DNA of 52,154 bases, from assembly GCA_958477465.1 (NCBI GenBank), contig CAUEFX010000025.1, positions 1 through 52,154 on the forward strand. Direction: 5' to 3'. Both the position numbers and the translations under genes were made by a program. The notes below the pieces were generated by a model. That model searched no databases and was not told the origin of the DNA. It saw nothing but the letters and a program-made list of their open reading frames with translations. Every line of letters begins with the position of its first letter. Position 1 is the first letter of the stretch. The DNA comes from an uncultured Bacteroides sp. GTDB lineage: Bacteria; Bacteroidota; Bacteroidia; Bacteroidales; Bacteroidaceae. Below are positions 1 to 8,100 of the stretch, one piece after another.

Positions 1-66
1 AGTTCACTTTCGCATTTTAATATAACATACCCACAGGGTTTTCGGACTGACCCCTATTATGGCTAA
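1..66 (+). CDS. C-terminal end of an unidentified upstream gene (partial)
   Basis: Frame 1 is open from the window edge to a TAA at 64-66 and reads a plausible tail ending in FRTDPYYG. The other two plus frames hit stops within 25 bases. The stop overlaps the first codons of the XRE gene by 8 bases, as in a tight operon. In a Dpt neighbourhood the natural candidate is a DNA-modification gene, but 21 residues are too few to identify it. Confidence 0.35.
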   Translation, partial: SSLSHFNITYPQGFRTDPYYG

Positions 67-292
67 GTTAAATCGAATAAAAGTTGTTCTCGCAGAGCGA
101 GACCTGAACAACAAATGGCTTGCTGACAAAATAGGAAAGGACCCTGCTACAGTTTCCAAATGGGTTACCAACACCACTCAGCCTAACCTTGAAACCCTCA
201 TGCAAATAGCTAAGATTCTCGAAGTACGGGTAGATGACCTGTTACGGTTTGAAGAATTGCCGGAGATTTTAGTAGCAGAGGAAACATCATAG
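59..292 (+). CDS. XRE-family HTH transcriptional regulator
   Basis: A 77-residue protein made almost entirely of one Cro/C1-type helix-turn-helix: residues about 6-62 contain the family pattern NNKWLADKIGKDPATVSKWV, then the N-L-x-T-L x-x-I-A-K-I-L-x-V helix and the V-D-D-L-L-R-F ending. Single-domain XRE proteins of this size are usually dimeric repressors. It opens the gene cluster that runs into the radical SAM and dpt genes and is the likely regulator of that cluster. A perfect 10-bp palindrome lies 52 bases downstream. The role in controlling dpt is inferred from position only. Confidence 0.85.
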   Translation: MAKLNRIKVVLAERDLNNKWLADKIGKDPATVSKWVTNTTQPNLETLMQIAKILEVRVDDLLRFEELPEILVAEETS

Positions 293-344
293 CTATATTC
301 GTTTCGCTCCACTGTCTAAAAAAGCATAATAAAGTTTTTGTATA

Positions 345-354
345 TTAACGTTAA
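345..354 (+). promoter_or_regulatory. TTAACGTTAA palindrome, candidate XRE operator
   Basis: A perfect 10-bp palindrome in the 61-base gap between the XRE gene and the next gene. It touches the first possible ATG (354) and lies 18 bases before the second (372). Its position suits an autoregulatory operator. No binding-site consensus is available to me, so this is inference. Confidence 0.3.
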
Positions 355-671
355 TGCAACAAGATAGAATTATGGCATACAATATTGATAAACAGAAAAT
401 CATCAATTATCTCAAAGAGAATAAAATCTTTTTTCAAAAAACAGATGAGTTGATAGAGACGATTGACGAACTACAATCCCAAACACATAATGGGCTAATA
501 ACGTTGGTCAAAAATAGCTCAATCAATGTAATGGTAAAACGAGAAGATATGCTTGATTCAGGCTTCGCAGAATTGGCAGAATAGTCAACTGAAAATGATT
601 TGCTTATACTGACAGACAACAAAGTTTTACTTTGTGTGCCGAAACGTGAATACGAAGATTATATAGCATAG
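354..671 (+). pseudogene. Small unknown protein gene interrupted by an in-frame amber codon
   Basis: The first part reads 76 residues from 354 (or 70 from the ATG at 372) and stops at TAG 582-584. The same frame then continues for 28 codons with protein-like sequence (LLILTDNKVLLCVPKREYED) to a TAG at 669-671, two bases before the radical SAM start. The simplest reading is a roughly 105-residue gene with one nonsense mutation. The short form could also be the functional product. I do not recognise the family. The predicted protein is charged, has no membrane segment or signal peptide, and sits between the XRE regulator and the radical SAM gene. Confidence 0.5.
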
Positions 672-673
672 CA

Positions 674-2029
674 GTGACAACAAAGAAAAACAAGATACTG
701 AATAGCCGTAAACCGGTCGGCCTGGTGGATGCAGATCTCCTGTGTAAAGGGACTCGGCATCCTAATCTTGTATTGCTGAAACTTGCAGGATATTTCCGAG
801 ATAGAGGCATTCCTTATGAACTGATCATTGATGAAGATATTGAACTCGATCGTTTCCAACGCATTTATCTTTCTCGCGTCTTTACGTTTACTACTCTACC
901 AAGGTTTATCAAGGATTATCAAGCTAAGCATCCCAGGACATGGGCAAACAAACTACAAATGGGAGGGACAGGCTTCTATGCAACTGAAGAAGACCGTAAG
1001 AAATTTGACGAGATGCGATGTAATGATATGCGGCAATTAACTGCTGATCCATATCTGCCAGGATTCTCAATGGCTCACCAAATGCCCGATTACAACATTT
1101 ACAATGAGTATATTGATCGTGAGGTAGAGAAGAAAGTCAACGAGGAAAGTAAAAAAATACAGAAGAAAGATGGCATTCCCCCAACTACAGAGGAAATAGA
1201 AAAACTCATTACTAAGCATCGTAAAAAATACAAAGATTACCTTGACTATAGTATTGGGTTCCTAACTCGAGGCTGTGTTCGCCAATGTCCTTTCTGTGTA
1301 AACAAAGGAGAGCGTACTATCCTGCCATATTCAGATCTTGATGATTTTGTAGATGAGAGCCGTCCATTCATCTATCTGTGGGATGACAATTTCCTTTGCT
1401 ACAAGAATTGGAAGGAACTGCTCCAGAAACTGATTGACCGCGGAAAACCTTTCCAGTTCAGACAAGGATTGGATGAACGAATACTAAATGACGAACGTGC
1501 AGAAATGCTGAGTAAAGCACATTACCATGGGGATTTCATCTTTGCGTTTGGCCAATGGAAAGACAAGGAACTGATAGAACGCAAACTGAAAATTTGGAAG
1601 AAGCATTGTCCGACACAAACAACTAAATTTTACCTCTTTTGCGGTTATGAGTTGACACCAAATGACGACGAGAAAATTTTCTTAGATGTTTACTTCCTCT
1701 TCCGCAGAATCCAAATACTGATGAGATTTGGCTGTTTAGGTTACGTCATGCGTCATGCAGACTACCAAAATCATCGTTTAGGTAACATCTATACGCAGGT
1801 AGCTCGATGGTGCAATCAACCTCAGTTCTACAAGAAAATGTCGTTCGAGGAATTTGTATTACGAAACCAATCCTATCAAGAAGAACATTCTGCTTCAACG
1901 AACATATGCAAGTCGCTTGCAACATACAACGAGTTTAAGAAAACATTCAAGGATAAATGGGATAAGATCGAACCATTGTTCAAGATGAAATATGAATCAA
2001 CAATAAATCCAGACAACTGGAAAGACTAA
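674..2029 (+). CDS. Radical SAM protein linked to the Dpt genes
   Basis: A 451-residue protein beginning at GTG 674. Residues about 14-75 resemble the B12-binding-like fold that precedes some radical SAM domains (start GLVDADLL, then a HPNLVLLKLAGYFRDRG helix), without an obvious cobalamin-binding His motif. The radical SAM core starts at about 195 with the [4Fe-4S] motif CxxxCxxC at Cys201, Cys205 and Cys208, followed by a beta-strand FIYLWDDNF and FQFRQGLDERIL typical of the barrel. No SPASM or other auxiliary cluster domain is evident. The stop is five bases before dptF, so the two are surely co-transcribed. The substrate is unknown. I do not know radical SAM enzymes as standard Dnd/Dpt components, so a role in DNA or tRNA modification or in signalling is speculation. 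Confidence 0.85.
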   Translation: MTTKKNKILNSRKPVGLVDADLLCKGTRHPNLVLLKLAGYFRDRGIPYELIIDEDIELDRFQRIYLSRVFTFTTLPRFIKDYQAKHPRTWANKLQMGGTGFYATEEDRKKFDEMRCNDMRQLTADPYLPGFSMAHQMPDYNIYNEYIDREVEKKVNEESKKIQKKDGIPPTTEEIEKLITKHRKKYKDYLDYSIGFLTRGCVRQCPFCVNKGERTILPYSDLDDFVDESRPFIYLWDDNFLCYKNWKELLQKLIDRGKPFQFRQGLDERILNDERAEMLSKAHYHGDFIFAFGQWKDKELIERKLKIWKKHCPTQTTKFYLFCGYELTPNDDEKIFLDVYFLFRRIQILMRFGCLGYVMRHADYQNHRLGNIYTQVARWCNQPQFYKKMSFEEFVLRNQSYQEEHSASTNICKSLATYNEFKKTFKDKWDKIEPLFKMKYESTINPDNWKD

Positions 2030-2034
2030 AAAAT

Positions 2035-3702
2035 ATGGATGATACTGCACTCATAAAAGCATTCAGAAGACTTAGTCAAGGTTCTAGGCAGTCAGTACAG
2101 AGCGGCAAGGAACTTGATGATTTTGACAGATACCTACACGTTGACCGCCCAATTGACAAGGCGGTAAGAGACGCAATGGATAGCATTCGCAGAGAAGGTG
2201 GCGGTATTTTGTTCCTGGTCGGTAGTGCTGGCGATGGTAAGTCGCACATGATATCGACCCTGCAAAAGGATTATCCGGATTTCAAATACCGAAATGATGC
2301 TTCTGAAAGTCCTTGGCCAAACGTTAATCCTGTTGATGCCCTTAAAATCTTCCTCGAGGATTTCAAAGATGCTACATTGAAAACAACCAGCACAAAGATG
2401 CTCGTTGCTATCAATATGGGAAGATTGAGTGCTTTCATTGATGATGTGGAAGTTCAAACCCGTTTTGGCCAAATTGTAGAGTGTAGCAAGACCCTTTTTG
2501 ATGAGGACAACCTTCGTCATGATGAGACAGACAGAGTGAGGATTGTATCATTTTCCAACCATCAAATATTTGAACTCTTCCCAGAGCAGAAGGATGTAAC
2601 TTATCCTGTGGACTCTCTCTTCATCAAGAAGGTTCTCGATAAAATCACCATCAAGGCAAGCGATAACATGTTTCGTAAAGCCTTCAGCGACTCAACTCCT
2701 GTGGGCTCGGATCTTGATCCCTGCTACATCAATTACCAATTGCTCAGCATTCCCGCCATACAGGATGCCATAGTTAAGATCACAATTGAAGCCATCATCC
2801 GCTTCAAACTTACGTTGACCCCGCGCGAGTTGTTCGATTTCATCTACCGCATTATCGTACCAGACAGTTACGCCACCTTCAACCCCAGCAAGGACTTTTT
2901 TAGTTCATTATTGCCAACAATTCTGTTTTCCGGTGGCGAAAACAAAATACTGAAATGCCTTGTTTTGATTGATCCCCTTAAGTATGGTAGCATAGAGCAT
3001 AACGATTATCTATCAGAGCTATTCACATCCATCGGAATACCTGATGAGCAATGCTTTAACGACCTCAGAGGAAAGCTACATCCGTGCTTCTTCGTAATTC
3101 TGGATGAATACTTCAAGAATAATCGTAGTAATATCGAAGATATTTCAAAACTTCTCTTCCGTTTGAAACATCTGCTTGAGTATCATTCAGAATCGGAGGA
3201 GTATCGTTCATTTCTCAAAGTACTCTGCGGTTATTACGAGAACGATGAAGATCGCCTGTACCCTCTCTACGAAACTATACAGCGAAGCATTCCCCATTTC
3301 TATGGTTCATACACGGATAAACCAAATGTAGTGCCTCTTGACATTCAAGGACGCGAATACAAGATGTTTGTAAGTTGCGACAACCTGAAGCCTGCGCCAA
3401 AGGGTTCAGTTCCGTTCGACAAAAACAACAGAAACAAATTTGTTGTTGAGATTGGTACCGAATGGAAGGTCAACGCACCAGTACAGTTAAAGATAGAATA
3501 CCAGCTCTACGAACACCTCTGCGATATTCAGCGAGGAAAACTAGCACAAGCAGATGACCGCAATCATAATCTTCGTTTTAGCGAATTTATCAGCAAATTG
3601 GTGCGTCAGACGGATTTCAAGGAGAAAGTTATTATCCTTTCCTCTGACAATCAACAGTTAACCTTATCACGAACCTTTGGCAAAAAAGTCACATTGAAAT
3701 GA
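2035..3702 (+). CDS. dptF: DNA phosphorothioation-dependent restriction protein DptF
   Basis: A 555-residue ATPase matching DptF (DndF) of phosphorothioation-dependent restriction in length, order and N-terminal pattern. DptF, DptG and DptH together attack DNA lacking the DndBCDE-installed sulfur mark. A Walker A motif (GSAGDGKS) lies at about residues 62-69, preceded by ILFLV, the usual buried strand. The rest is helical with no membrane segment. The stop codon overlaps the dptG start (ATGA), a sign of coupled translation. The family call rests on the three-gene order and motifs, not on a database search. Confidence 0.85.
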   Translation: MDDTALIKAFRRLSQGSRQSVQSGKELDDFDRYLHVDRPIDKAVRDAMDSIRREGGGILFLVGSAGDGKSHMISTLQKDYPDFKYRNDASESPWPNVNPVDALKIFLEDFKDATLKTTSTKMLVAINMGRLSAFIDDVEVQTRFGQIVECSKTLFDEDNLRHDETDRVRIVSFSNHQIFELFPEQKDVTYPVDSLFIKKVLDKITIKASDNMFRKAFSDSTPVGSDLDPCYINYQLLSIPAIQDAIVKITIEAIIRFKLTLTPRELFDFIYRIIVPDSYATFNPSKDFFSSLLPTILFSGGENKILKCLVLIDPLKYGSIEHNDYLSELFTSIGIPDEQCFNDLRGKLHPCFFVILDEYFKNNRSNIEDISKLLFRLKHLLEYHSESEEYRSFLKVLCGYYENDEDRLYPLYETIQRSIPHFYGSYTDKPNVVPLDIQGREYKMFVSCDNLKPAPKGSVPFDKNNRNKFVVEIGTEWKVNAPVQLKIEYQLYEHLCDIQRGKLAQADDRNHNLRFSEFISKLVRQTDFKEKVIILSSDNQQLTLSRTFGKKVTLK

Positions 3703-5174
3703 TTGGATTCTCAGAAACAAACTTTCTCCGGGAGTATATTAAGCCCAAGAAAGACCAGAAGACAGGAGGTATCAAGAACAAACTGGAGGATAACTTCCAG
3801 ACGGGCAAGCAGAAATTGCTACCATTCACATCCAACCCCATGAGCGGTTGTGTGTATGATGGGACTTGCGGCTTGAATGGTGTGACTGGTGAGTTCTATC
3901 GCATCAAGACAAAATCATCAGTTGCCCCGATCTATACGGCTCAGGAAACTGAGGGCACTCTTCGCAAAGAATTGGGCGACAAATTCAAAATGCCAGCAGA
4001 CGACATCGAACGCTTCATAAAGGTGTTTAATGACGTGATGTTTGAAAACGAAACCCTTAACGTTTTTGACCTTTCATTCTTCTCTTTTGTTCCCATGAAG
4101 TATTTTGGGAAGGCGTATGAAAAGGACAAAAGGGCGAATAAGTATAGGAGTGGACAACCCAAAATAGCCGAATACTACGCATCCATTGCAGAGAATATGG
4201 ATGTGGAGTTCGAATCAAAAGAAAAAAATCTTTTCTGCGAAGTCGTTAATGAATGTTTGCAGAAAGATGCTATTGGCAATCGTGGAGAACGAGATAGATA
4301 TTTCATCCTGCCATTCGTAAAGCAACAGTTCTCGGAAGACATAAAGTGGCTATTGGAACAGGACAACAATGTCATTGTAAAGTACCTACCTTTGATGCTT
4401 TACTTTTATGCGTCATACTCTCTCATGCAGACGCTGATGTTCATGAATAAGGCAAACTGGCAATACTCCACCAACAAACCACTTTCGATAACATTTATGC
4501 TTTCAAGCGAGCGTGCATCTAAAAGTCATGAGGCCGTAACAAAAGGTTGGGCGGCATCTAAGCATTTTCCAGAAACATTCCTCAATAGAATGTCTGCATA
4601 TGCCCAGGCACTTGACATTCTGAACTCAATGTTCGAGGATGAAGAAGAACTTATGACTTTTCAAGAAATACTTGGGCGCTTCGACAAGATGGAGTTCAAT
4701 GAGGAAGCGAAAAGCATCTGCGAGAATCTACTGAACACTTATCAGGATTATAAATACGAGTTGCTTGATGATCGTGATACAGAGATACATCCGATAGCAG
4801 AAAAGAAGAAAATAAACCTGCATAGTTTTACGGAGTTTGTGGACCTGCTACTTGATAGATGCATAACCTATCAGTCGAAAGATTATCCACGAATGAAGGT
4901 GGCGCTATTTGCGCTTCTCAAGATTAAATTACTTGAGAATAGGAGTAATCACAGTGTTCTTGCGTTGGATGAAGAGACGCTACTGTTTCTCGTAGCCATG
5001 ATGGCCAAAAATGACAGGTTACGCATAGAAGATCTTTACAAACGTTTCCTCGGTTATGGTATTGACTTCTCTTCCCCGACAAAGAATGCCATTGGAGAGT
5101 ATTTACTGAAGTTAAACTTATTAGAGCGCAAGAGCGATTCTGGAAATGCCCAATATGTACGAGTTGTTTTATAA
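3699..5174 (+). CDS. dptG: DNA phosphorothioation-dependent restriction protein DptG
   Basis: A 491-residue protein between dptF and dptH, which is the DptG position. It overlaps dptF by 4 bases and dptH by 29 bases, so the three are translated as a coupled unit. No catalytic motif is visible. The protein is largely helical and charged, with a central aromatic, hydrophobic stretch at about 228-253 (YLPLMLYFYASYSLMQTLMF) that could be a buried helix or an interaction surface. DptG proteins are structural or regulatory partners in the restriction complex. Identification leans heavily on neighbourhood and size. Confidence 0.8.
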   Translation: MIGFSETNFLREYIKPKKDQKTGGIKNKLEDNFQTGKQKLLPFTSNPMSGCVYDGTCGLNGVTGEFYRIKTKSSVAPIYTAQETEGTLRKELGDKFKMPADDIERFIKVFNDVMFENETLNVFDLSFFSFVPMKYFGKAYEKDKRANKYRSGQPKIAEYYASIAENMDVEFESKEKNLFCEVVNECLQKDAIGNRGERDRYFILPFVKQQFSEDIKWLLEQDNNVIVKYLPLMLYFYASYSLMQTLMFMNKANWQYSTNKPLSITFMLSSERASKSHEAVTKGWAASKHFPETFLNRMSAYAQALDILNSMFEDEEELMTFQEILGRFDKMEFNEEAKSICENLLNTYQDYKYELLDDRDTEIHPIAEKKKINLHSFTEFVDLLLDRCITYQSKDYPRMKVALFALLKIKLLENRSNHSVLALDEETLLFLVAMMAKNDRLRIEDLYKRFLGYGIDFSSPTKNAIGEYLLKLNLLERKSDSGNAQYVRVVL

Positions 5175-8100
5175 TTTCCTTATCGACGAACTGTTGGTAC
5201 GTTACTTCAAGAAGACTAACGTTGAATCAGGCGATAAGTTCTACATAGTAATAGAAGATACTATCCTACGTCAGGACTTCTATGAAGTTCTCCGTAGGTC
5301 GGCCTTTACGAGTAGGCTGAGAATTTGTTTTCCGGGTTACGAAAGGTATGGTAAAGGTCCTTCTGAATATGAAGCTATTACGTTCACTTGTACTAGCAAT
5401 GGCACCCGCATCATCGTGTGTGGATGCGATGATGCGGGTGAAGGTTTTCAGACAATGATCCGAAACAATATTGGAGTCACTGGAAATCCTATCAGCGAAA
5501 TGGCAGCATTGTTCATTCTTCCCGGATATAATGCGTATGAGACTTTGCTGAGTGCTGCATGCAATCTGCAAGAGAGTCCATATCCCTTGTGCCTCGACTC
5601 CATAACTAAGGCAATAGCTAACAAAATTGCGTGCAAGATCAATACGATAGAAAAGGAGTATCTGCGTAATCACATCAAGCGACTCCGGTTGCAGGATGAT
5701 TACGCTTCGCTATTCGATTTTGCACCCGTACTCTCAATCCTTCAAAAATCAATCCTCAAGAATAGCTTTGCTCAACTTGATGCCTTTGAGGATGCTGAGA
5801 TTTACGATAACATGTTTGCTGCTACAGACATCAACATCAAGGAACGAGTAAAGGATAACACGTCTGCCTTTGCCATCATCAGTGACATGATGAGCGAAGC
5901 CTACGACCAAGATCAGTATAAACGCCTTACTACATACCTAGACCCGAAACTTGCAAGTAAGATATCAAGTGGCAAGGTTGATTGGCGAACGCTTGATTAC
6001 AGAGAGATTCGTATGAGCCATGATATTATTGTAGGTAACCCGACCATCAAACGCCCTCAGTTCAAGGTTGATGCTAATGCCAAATTGTTGTCTAACGTAA
6101 CTGGTCCTAAGAGTGAGAAGACCTCGAAAAGCTTCGTTATCGTTTGCGACCCTGATTTTACTGCCACAACACTCAAAGCTTGCTTCAATAAAGACTTGAA
6201 AGATTATGCACATGGGGCGGAAGCAAAGGTGTCTGGATGCAACCTTGTATTTACTCTTGGGCAGAAAGTGCAGAAGGAAAAAATTGGGGACTCTAAGAAT
6301 TACCATGAGATTACGGTTCTTCATTTGAAGACAAAGAATGTATTTCAAGAAATTGAAGGTTCCTTTATCATTGATGCGAAAGGAAATATCGTTGTAAGTG
6401 TTCGTGAGGATAAGGATAGCTTCACCATCGGGAATGGCGTAAACCTTGTAACATATGAGGGTATTACGCCAGTCGAACTTGATGACAATTCCTCGTTTCA
6501 TATTGACATTGACCACAATGCCACTGACGATTTGATCATTCCATTCAAGTTTGGCGACACAACACTTAACATCCGCTTCAAGTGCAAAGGCGAGAAAACT
6601 CCTACTCTTACTCCTGGTTCGGTAACAGATACAATTTGGGGAAGTGACGGGGATGGCTTTATGCATAGTGGCAATGAAGGGGATATCGTAGACACAATCA
6701 ATGGCCCTGATGGCCCAGTTTACCTCCATGACCGTTTCCGCAAACTGGCAAATTTGGAGAAACGTATGATCGACTTAAGTACACCTTACCTTTACATCGA
6801 AAAGAATGAGTTTAACGGTGAGGATGAGATCAAAACACAGGGTCTCTCAATAGCTTACTCAATAGATTCTACCCTTGAAGCTATTTTTTGTTATTTCAAG
6901 GAAAAGAACACCGTACCTTCATTTGTTCGTCCTGATGCTAAGCTTCTCTCGCTTTATCATCGTTACATTGAGGCAGTCCACGATGAGATGCACAACATCC
7001 CGACAAGTGGTATCAGTTTTGCCAACACCAATGCATTCAACATCTCTAAAGTAGGAGTGGTAGAGTATGAAAATGACACTATCATGCTTTCTCCATTTCA
7101 CCCTCTAATGGTGGCTTATGCCATGCAGATGGCTGAGTCTGTTGACTCTAACGAATTTAACAAGAAGGTTATAGATGAGCTTTCTCCTCTCTACCTCATG
7201 CCATACATTTATTATGGCAATGGAATTCTGAAAGCTATCAGTAGTATCGAAACGGAAGACATTTTGACATGGGTGAAATACGACCGAGCCAACAATACAC
7301 AGCAAATTTATGGAACAAAGTCAACATCGAAGTTGATTACCGAAAAGATTCGCAACTTCATTGACAATTTCAAGTATTATTTCCCCGATGCTGATTGCCC
7401 GGTTCGCATAAGCGCTATTGGCTTGTCACAATCCGTCGATCTTGTCCGTGGCATCGTCAGTTTCATAGATACGAGTCGCAAAAAAGGGAGCATACAACGT
7501 ATAGAGATACACGAGTACGTTGAGGACATGCTGTCGGATACCTTCTTCGAGAAGTTGAACCGACAATCATCACGCGATAATATTTCCGAGTTCTTTGACA
7601 TTCATAATTTCAATATTGCCGACAAAGATCTGAACGAGATCATCCGTTTGCTATTTAGTCGCGTCAGTTACTATAAACATACGTTTAAGGACAGTCGAAA
7701 GATGGAAGGTTACAGCCATGTTACTTTCTACCGAATTGATTCGGGAACAAACTACACTCCGTTACCTACGATACAGTTGCGCACCGAGACATCGCTTGAC
7801 GGTCTTGTTTCCATTCCTTCTACCAACCTCAGCGGTAGCAACTACTTGATGGGATTCGGCACACGTGGATTGAAGGACAATGATAGCCCAATCTATCTGA
7901 TGGCAGAGGATATGAACAGCCTTTATGCCGGATTGATAAACGATGGTTTGGCTTCTTATAAAGAAGGTCAGTGCACTGCGAAGAGATACTGTTTCAAGGA
8001 TGCGGATTTCTTGCAGTCGGTTTACGATAACTCTACCTGGGTGACATTCGTTTACCCAGAGGTGGACATTGATTTCTTCTATAAACAGAAGAATATTTAT

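Noticed and set aside
5965..6729. 254-residue minus-strand ORF
   Set aside because: Antisense to dptH, no family pattern.
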